Of a stretch of DNA of 64,000 nucleotides, positions 58,101-64,000 are shown piece by piece. Every line of letters starts with the position of its first letter. Position 1 is the first letter of the stretch. A program made the translations under genes and the position numbers. The notes beneath the pieces were generated by a model. That model was not told the DNA's origin. It searched no databases and saw only the letters and a list, made by a program, of their open reading frames with translations. Origin of the DNA: Cornus controversa (Eukaryota; Streptophyta; Magnoliopsida; Cornales; Cornaceae); the NCBI GenBank assembly GCA_026545225.1, contig CM048849.1, positions 27,848,836-27,912,835 on the forward strand, read 5' to 3'.

Positions 58101-61100
58101 TAAAGCCAAAGTCACTGCAATTGAGGAAAGCAAAGATATAGATCAAATCAAAATTGTGCGACTAAGGAAAGCAAAGACATAGATCAAATCAAAATTATTA
58201 ATTTAGTAGGATCACTAGAGACTTATGAATTAAGTAATCCTCCACTTAAGAAAGGGAAAAATATTGCACTTAAGGCTGTAAAGGAGGATAGTGATAGTGA
58301 TTCAAGTAGTGACTCAAATGAAGAAATTGCCTTGCTTGCTAGGGAGTTTAAAAAATTCTTGAAAACTAAGTATAGCAACAAAGGACAATTTTCTAAGGCT
58401 TTACTCAAGGAAATCTAGGAATAAAAAGAAAATTTCCATAGACATCACTTGTCGGAATTATGGTGAAAAAGATCACCTTGTAGGTGAATGTCCTAAGAAG
58501 CCTGAAAAGAGTCAAAAGATAAAAAGAACTTTAAAGCAAAGACTTTAAAAGTTTTACTTTCTGATAACTCTAAATCTAGTGAGGATTCTTCTTCTAGTGA
58601 GGTTGCTCAAATGGCTGCAAAAATACAACCTCTTAACATTTCCAACAATCAAACTTCTGACTTAGTTACAGACATAGAAGATGATACGGAAAGTTAAACT
58701 AGAAAGTAAATTTAAGAAGGATTCCAATGAATCTTCTAAATTTCAAATAGCCTTTAATGAGCTGTTTGATGAGACTGTTCAAGCAAAGAAGTTGAATAGT
58801 GCTATGAAAACCAAAATTAAAATGCTAGACCAATCTCTAAATATGACCAAGGAGGTTAGAACTAAGAAAGACATTTTAATGGGAGAATTTGAAAAGTCAA
58901 ACTCTGATTTGCTTAAGAAAGTTGATTTCTTAGTTACTTTGAACAATGAAGCACAAAGTCGTATTAAGACTTATCTGTCAAAAATTGAAGGTTTATCTGA
59001 ATTGAAAAGTTTTAAACAAGTAGCTTCTAAATTTGAGTCTAGTACACATAAACTATATAAGCTGCTTACAATAAGTAAATCTTCAAATGACAAGAGTGGC
59101 TTAGGATATAATTTATCAAAAAAAAAGAGTGGCTTAGGATATAATGATGCCAAGTCTACTAAGAAAGTAGTACAAACTTCTTCTCCAAAGATAGGAAAAT
59201 AAATTACTCCTTAGATTTTAGGTGCTTCAACCTCTGTTCCTCCTAAGAACAAAAAGGTCAATTCTCAATCTATGTTTGAGAAAGTTGTTTAAAAGTCTAC
59301 TCCCACACCTATTGTGAAAACAAAAGGTAAGTCTACTCCCAAAGCTCCTCATGATCATATGATTGGGAATAGGAAACAAAAAGTAGAAAAGTAGATTGAA
59401 AATTTTCAGCCTAGAAAACTCTACTGTACTTGTTGTGATAAAATAGGTCATTCTAGATTTTATTGCTATCAAAGAAATAGAGATGCTGAAAATAGGTGCT
59501 ATTGGAAGAATAAGAAGTTTAATCAAAAGAACTCCAATAGAAATAGGAAGAATGTTCCAAAGAATAACCCTAAGGATGGATTGAACAAAAAGAACAACTT
59601 GAATAACAATGACAAAGATAAATATAAAGTCATTGAAAATAGGTCTTATTTAAAATGTCAAGACAAATTGATTGTGAAAACAATTTGGCTAAGTAAGAAA
59701 GACTTAGGAAATTACATAGAATTTCCTTTTGACTCCTTAGGGCTTAACAACCCTAGGATAATCTATGATAAATAATTACATAGAATTAGTTCATAGACTT
59801 AGGTTAAAATTAAAAGACATCGATTTGAAATCACCTAAGTTCTATGATAATTTATTTATATGTATTTATCACATTTTTTGTTTTTGTTTTTCTATTTTTA
59901 GGAAACTTCATGCCCATACTTGATATAACGTATTAAGTTAAGTTTCAATCAGAAAGATCAAAATTTGGAAACATGATTTTGAAATTGATTTCTAAATGAA
60001 CACAAAGATTCAAGTAGTTTGAATGATGAGTGTTTATTTATTTATTTTTAGTGAGAAACTTTTGAAATTACTCACACATTCACTAACTCACACTTACATG
60101 CACATGTCAAAAATGTGGACTTCAACTTAAATGATGATTAAAATTACTAGAAATGAAGTTTCAAGACAAGAGCATAAGCTATAAAAAAAATGCGAGAAAA
60201 AGAAAAGGAAAGTGTGAGAGCAGTATGAAAAAAAAAATCATTTGTGATTGCTGCTTCAAAAGAAAAGAGAACTTTCATGAAAAAGCTACCTATAAGGAAT
60301 TGCTCCGAAAGCTACCTAAGACTGGAAGACACAATGAATTATCAAAAGAAAACGAAAAGTAATAGTTGGCTGCCTTATAGAGTGAAAGCCATTGAAAGAT
60401 GAAGAAGTTTCAAAAGTGAAAAAGAAAAGAAAATGCAAGTGCTTTTGTTTGAAAAACTTCAAATCTTTCAATTTGAAAGTTGTTTTTGTTTTAGAACACA
60501 AATTTGAAGTTGTCTATATTTGTGTTGAGTTTATTTCTTTTGTGCATGTAATTACTTGAGTTAATTACTAAGAGTTTATAAACGCACAACACTTTGAACC
60601 AAACTATGAGAATTTTTGGTTTTGTGAAGTTTGATAAACTAAGAATTTGTGGGTTCAAAGATTGATCAATTTGGTTGCCTTTGACTTATTGTTTTATATC
60701 ATTTGGCATGATTTGATTTTAATTTCACTTGAAATTGAAAAATCTCAAAAATACCAAGTTGAAAGTTCGAAAATTTTCTAGAAAGATTCTCAAAATCATC
60801 ATAGGTTGATTTCTTTTTAGAACTTGTTTTTCTTTATTTATTTATGTATTTTTATACATATGAGAGGTCAAATATAGCTTTAAAAATGCAAAATTGCATT
60901 TAAGGTGAAGATCGCACTAGTGCCTTGGAACACCCCAGTGAGCCGAGTTTGCTGACATGTTGCCTAGGCAAGTGCCATGTAAGTGGTCCCAACTCCCACG
61001 TAGGTATGTCTCACTACTTTAAAAGGAGGGAGATTTTTGTCCAGATAATTCTTACAGTGTATAAAAGGAAGTAGAGGAACAAGCGGCTGACCATGTTTGA

Positions 61101-63446
61101 TTAAGGCTGGAATCTCAAGAGGAGAGTGAAGAAGAAGAAGACCCCATGTTTGATTAAGGCTGGAATCTCAAAGAAGAGGATATTTACTAGATAGGAAGAC
61201 CTGTTCTAAGCATTTCAGTCCAATATAAGATCATAGATAATTTATCAATGGACAAGAAAGCTGAGGGTTTGTCTGGTATTCCAATAGCCATAAGATCAAG
61301 CATGCAACTCGTTTGTTGGTAAGCTCCTATGCTATATAACTTATGCCACTACTTTATTAATTAACTTAATTTAGAATTTACAGCTGATAGTAGAGTTCAT
61401 ATAAATGCTCTAGTCTAAATTTGAAACAATTAGCTACTAAAGTTCTAAGTTAGACATGCCACCATCAGGTTACAAAGTGGAATCGGAGTTCTTTTGAGCA
61501 TGTAAGCGTAAGTTCAGTCAGCTGCGGGCTTATTCTAGTCAGTAGTCTTGTACTAACACACTAACAGTCATTCAATGAATATCATGATACACACCAAGAA
61601 GAGGAATAGACTTGAGCAATAAAGTGATTAATTATCTTGCAACTTCCTTTTTTCTTACAAGTAGTGATCTTGTGACTTCAGCTTTGATAAGTACAATAAA
61701 ACTCTTAAAGCACTTTGGATGGGTGTAATGTCATTGACCCAATTTCATTGGTAGATATTGGTAAAAATAGCAGGTGGTTGATTGTACCTACACTCTCAAT
61801 GCAGAGGATGATTGGCGCTTCATGATGATGACTTGAGTCACTTGACTATCATGTGGCATAGCTGGCATTGGAGAAGTAAGAAGAAAATACTCCAGACACA
61901 AAGCAGAAGCAAGGGAAAATTTAGTGGCTTCCACTTCACAACTGGATTTTGAAGAAGATGATATCAATTCAGAGGGAGACAAAAGAGGGGATTGAGGATT
62001 ATCAATCTATTGTGATTGAAGTGATGGGAGTATCCAAGTTGATTATGGAGATGTATAGTGCTATGTGTGAATATTTCTATGACTATATACTGATCTCACA
62101 ATTTAGCAGTTTGTTTGGACAGTAACCAGGAGGTTGAATGGCTTCTTCCTAAGAGGCACTATCAAGGTGTTGCGCCCGCATGTTGCACAGGTGTAAGACC
62201 CCGACAGTTGATGGGTATTGTGGAAACGTGTCTGACACTTTGTAGACGTGTAGGACGCCGACAGTTGATGGGTATTGTGGAAACGTGTCTGACACTTTGT
62301 AGACGTGTTGAGACATCTCAAAGCACTCCCTAACACAAGCTTTACATGGCATAACATGTCTAACAAGGAGCATTGTCTGATAATCTTGAAAATAAGATGA
62401 ACTTCACCCTAAAGTGTCCAACGTATCTTTCTTTACAGAAAATTGACATTATAGACATGGCTATCGCAAGTCAAACGTGCAATGGAAACTTTTCTTTTTT
62501 CCAGGTAAAAAATGAAAACTTTTCAATATAAGATTAAAATATAATTGTAATGGAAAAAATATAATAGGAGAGTAGTAAACTAGTAGTATATAAAAAAAAT
62601 AAAGATCCTTATGATATTTGTGCATCTCCATCCTTCACATTATGCAATTTTTCTTCTGACCTCACCACTCCACCACCAAGTTTCTAGCATGTGAGTTTGT
62701 GTGTGCGTGTGGTATGTTTTGTAGGACGAAAGAACACTACCACCATGTTTGTTGTGTGTTAGTGTGTGTGTTGTAGGAAGAATGAACACTAATAAGAACA
62801 AAGAATACAGTGCTAAAGCTCAATTCCTCAACAATCATTCAAAAGAATCAAGCCCAATTGACTAACAATTTCTTATGGAATTACTATGTCCCTTTGCATT
62901 CTTAGAATAAAATATATATCACTAAAACCTGGTTTCCCTTCTCAAGCACCAAAGAATTGGTTGATCCAAGGTTACTCATTAGACCAATCATTAGTAATTT
63001 TTTGTAAGTGTACCAATTTTCAGTTTGTTCCATCATAACATGGATAACAAACTTAAAGCTCGAAAGTTCTTAAAAGTTCAAGGGGAAGAAGTTTAGCAAG
63101 ACAACTCAATAATCAAAATACTGTTACTTCAACATGCGCTAAGAATCGCCAGAGGCATTGGGTATAGCCAAAACCCAACCCACAATTAAAATTCCATAAC
63201 GATCATTCGATCAACACATCAAGTAACACAATAAAGTTAAAATTAATGAATGTTCTCTAGATGGCAATGCAAAAAGAGTTATATGAAGATACATGTGTGT
63301 TTGTGTGTGTATATTTTTGTTCAAAACAACTGTGAGAAACAGTGCAATTACTCTGTTCCTTTCTGGCGAAGGATCCGAAACTGCTCCGGAGAGAGAATAG
63401 CTCGCCATTGTTCTTCTGATTTTTGAACCGAATCAGGTACGGCCAT
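52122..63446 (-). CDS. MSRB: Peptide-methionine (R)-S-oxide reductase B, three exons (joined at 63446-63352, 52522-52366, 52286-52122)
   Basis: Reduces the R form of methionine sulfoxide in proteins. Exon 1 (63352-63446) starts at ATG 63446 in good context (gccATGGcc) and encodes [20 protein letters not shown] on to KGT; an in-frame stop lies shortly upstream. Exon 2 (52366-52522) and exon 3 (52122-52286) join in frame (phase 2 then 0) to 138 residues, usual for cytosolic plant MSRBs. Zinc Cys pairs are C50/C53 and C96/C99; catalytic C121 is in RHCVNS and resolving C68 in [10 protein letters not shown]. Both introns are GT...AG. No transit peptide is visible, so the cytosol is likely. Intron 1 is about 10.8 kb and holds a Sirevirus-like relic, yet every codon looks intact. 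Confidence 0.88.
52287..52365 (-). other. MSRB: MSRB intron 2 (79 bp)
   Basis: GTGAGTAACT at the donor (GT at 52365-52364) and aacttttcAG at the acceptor, after a U-rich tract. Skipping it joins GAINRS to [11 protein letters not shown], exactly the continuous MSRB sequence. Read through, it would stay open, which hides the boundary. Confidence 0.9.
52700..55200. other. Intron DNA without recognised features
   Basis: AT-rich sequence, a short (TA)n at 52,998-53,019, C-rich patches near 53,400-53,500, and a (TC)n tract at 54,531-54,549. The longest open frames (53,479-53,697 plus, 53,654-53,950 minus) match nothing I know and lack coding character. Confidence 0.5.
55986..56090. repeat. TCGATCGAAG cluster in the M LTR
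   Basis: Copies: ccgatcgatcaatgcatcgatcac, acttcgatcgaagggttc, aatcgatcgaagttttgg and attgatcgaagttttg, with TTCGATCGAA a perfect palindrome. About 45 bp before the TATA box. Confidence 0.82.
56135..56143 (+). promoter_or_regulatory. TATA box of the M LTR
   Basis: tatatatat after ggcc, in sense orientation between the palindrome cluster and a segment typical of copia LTR transcripts. It is called from sequence and position alone. Confidence 0.5.
57378..57389 (+). other. Primer-binding site of element M (initiator tRNA-Met)
   Basis: tgggatcagagc differs by one base from TGGTATCAGAGC, the complement of plant initiator tRNA-Met 3' end. Followed by taggtagctgaaagc, as in many copia leaders. Confidence 0.8.
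57630..59775 (+). pseudogene. Sirevirus-like gag relic, element M
   Basis: Copia-type gag, broken by several stops. It starts near [16 protein letters not shown] (a decayed copia gag N-terminus), then [32 protein letters not shown], a knuckle [14 protein letters not shown] (58,450-58,491; second Cys is Tyr), an acidic serine-rich stretch, a long coiled region (58,681-59,060) and a second knuckle [14 protein letters not shown] (59,425-59,466; complete C-x2-C-x4-H-x4-C spacing). An extended gag with coiled coil and second knuckle is typical of Sireviruses. No protease, integrase or RT follows. Confidence 0.78.
59776..61080. other. Intron DNA after the M gag, no feature recognised
   Basis: AT-rich, with A runs at 60,175-60,240. 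No copia pol motifs and no second LTR resembling 55,210-57,375 were found, so the 3' part of M is missing. Small open frames (60,153-60,362) look like chance. Confidence 0.5.
61091..61172. repeat. 53-bp tandem duplication
   Basis: ccatgtttgattaaggctggaatctcaa occurs at 61,091 and again at 61,144, separated by agaggagagtgaagaagaagaagacc. The second copy is followed by the similar agaagagg. Confidence 0.85.
62195..62312. repeat. 57-bp tandem duplication
   Basis: gacagttgatgggtattgtggaaacgtgtctgacactttgtagacgtgt is present twice, starting at 62,203 and 62,260, essentially identical between copies; a partial third gtgt block follows. High identity indicates a recent duplication. Acgtgt elements make it partly self-complementary. 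62,313-63,350 has no recognised feature beyond gt-rich stretches at 62,690-62,780 (themselves a near-duplicated gtaggacgaaagaacac / gtaggaagaatgaacac) and 63,294-63,312. Confidence 0.85.
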
Positions 63447-63540
63447 GGCTAACTTCTAGTACTCAAGTGTCAATGAAACTAGACGCAGACCTGGGGTTTG
63501 GGGTGATTCGTTTCGGGGCGGGTTTGGTCGGGGAAACCAA

Positions 63541-63548
63541 TTTATATA
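63541..63548 (-). promoter_or_regulatory. MSRB: TATA box of MSRB
   Basis: tttatata on the plus strand reads TATATAAA on the gene strand, about 95 bp upstream of the ATG, which would place the transcription start near 63,510 and give a 5' leader of about 65 bp. The call rests on sequence and distance only. Confidence 0.55.
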
Positions 63549-64000
63549 TTTTCCGTGACAATGAACTTGACCGGAAAATTGGGTTAGGGGGGTGATCAGA
63601 AAATGGTTTAAGCAAATTAAATACTAACATGAGAGGAATAAAAAATATAAAAAAATAATTAATAATACTCAAGTATACTGGGCAGGGCTGAGAGTCCATC
63701 TTTGATGTGATGTGGGAGTGACATGGCCCAATGAACCAAACAACAATGGGAGGTGGTGTCTTTGGTTCACCAATGATCAATTTTGTGGCTGTTTCTTGGA
63801 CTGATCCTCACCCTTGTGCACAATTGCAAGAGGGGGGCTGCACACGCCACTGACAATTATTGAGACACGATCAGTTGTATCACAATTTGGCCACACTCAC
63901 CAGATGCTGGGGATCATGACGAGTGCATGGCTTGAAGTGCGCTTACATTATGCGGAGAATGAAAAGAGCATGTGGATTGAAGGTTAGGGTCACAAGATTG
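63549..64000 (-). promoter_or_regulatory. MSRB upstream region
   Basis: The 450 bp beyond the TATA box hold no recognised gene. The 105-codon minus-strand frame at 63463-63780 overlaps the leader and TATA box and matches nothing I know, so it is treated as chance. Any cis-elements cannot be assigned from sequence alone. Confidence 0.35.

Larger units (their letters stand above)
52523..63351 (-). other. MSRB: MSRB intron 1 (10.8 kb)
   Basis: Donor ACAGA|GTAATT at 63352/63351; acceptor atatacAG|GCTGAAAGG at 52523/52522. The split Glu codon (GA + G) followed by [11 protein letters not shown] restores the MSRB consensus. The intron contains a Sirevirus-like LTR and gag relic (about 55,200-59,775), tandem duplications near 61,100 and 62,250, and otherwise AT-rich DNA. 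The relic is on the plus strand, antisense to the gene. Confidence 0.8.

Noticed and set aside
59776-61080. A 3' LTR or pol for element M
   Set aside because: I searched for copia protease, integrase and RT motifs and for a repeat of 55,210-57,375 and found none.
63463-63780. 105-codon frame upstream of MSRB as a transit peptide or separate gene
   Set aside because: It is in the leader and TATA region, ends in a stop before the MSRB ATG, and resembles no known protein.

Overview
This is AT-rich nuclear DNA from a flowering plant, most likely a eudicot; the species cannot be read from the sequence. Evidence: LTR retrotransposons with gag proteins of Tekay-like, Athila-like, Tat-like and Sirevirus-like plant lineages, primer-binding sites matching plant initiator-Met and Asp tRNAs, a Tourist-like MITE, an L1-type LINE tail, and one intron-containing plant gene. 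About three quarters of the window is retrotransposon, much of it nested.

Layout. 1-17,001 is a nest on the minus strand: gag-only element A sits in the integrase of Tekay-like element B, which sits in an older LTR (H). B also carries a solo Athila-type LTR between its primer site and gag. 17,002-19,918 is a degraded Tat-like element G. 19,919-23,575 holds a Sirevirus-like solo LTR and the 5' end of an Athila-like element J. 23,583-33,090 is a rearranged nest: gag-LTR derivative K, its 3' LTR split by a Sirevirus-like LTR that is itself split by an Athila-type LTR, then an A-type LTR (L). 33,100-43,522 is an Athila-like gag relic D split by the nearly pristine element C (33,239-41,781; 1,397-bp LTRs differing at 2 positions, CTTAT target duplication). 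44,005 to about 47,310 is the 3' end of a chromovirus (F) whose integrase is split by a solo LTR with an ACATT duplication.

From about 47,310 retrotransposons thin out. The only host gene recognised is a complete methionine sulfoxide reductase B gene on the minus strand (MSRB; exons 63,352-63,446, 52,366-52,522 and 52,122-52,286). They join in frame to 138 residues. Intron 1 is about 10.8 kb and contains a decayed Sirevirus-like LTR plus gag.

No retroelement here can move on its own as read: A, C and D keep gag but no reverse transcriptase, B has lost the RT active-site segment, and F is only a 3' end. Young C would need enzymes supplied by a relative. The most unusual recurring pattern is that several unrelated LTR families each contain a tight cluster of short palindromic or near-palindromic motifs, different in each family.
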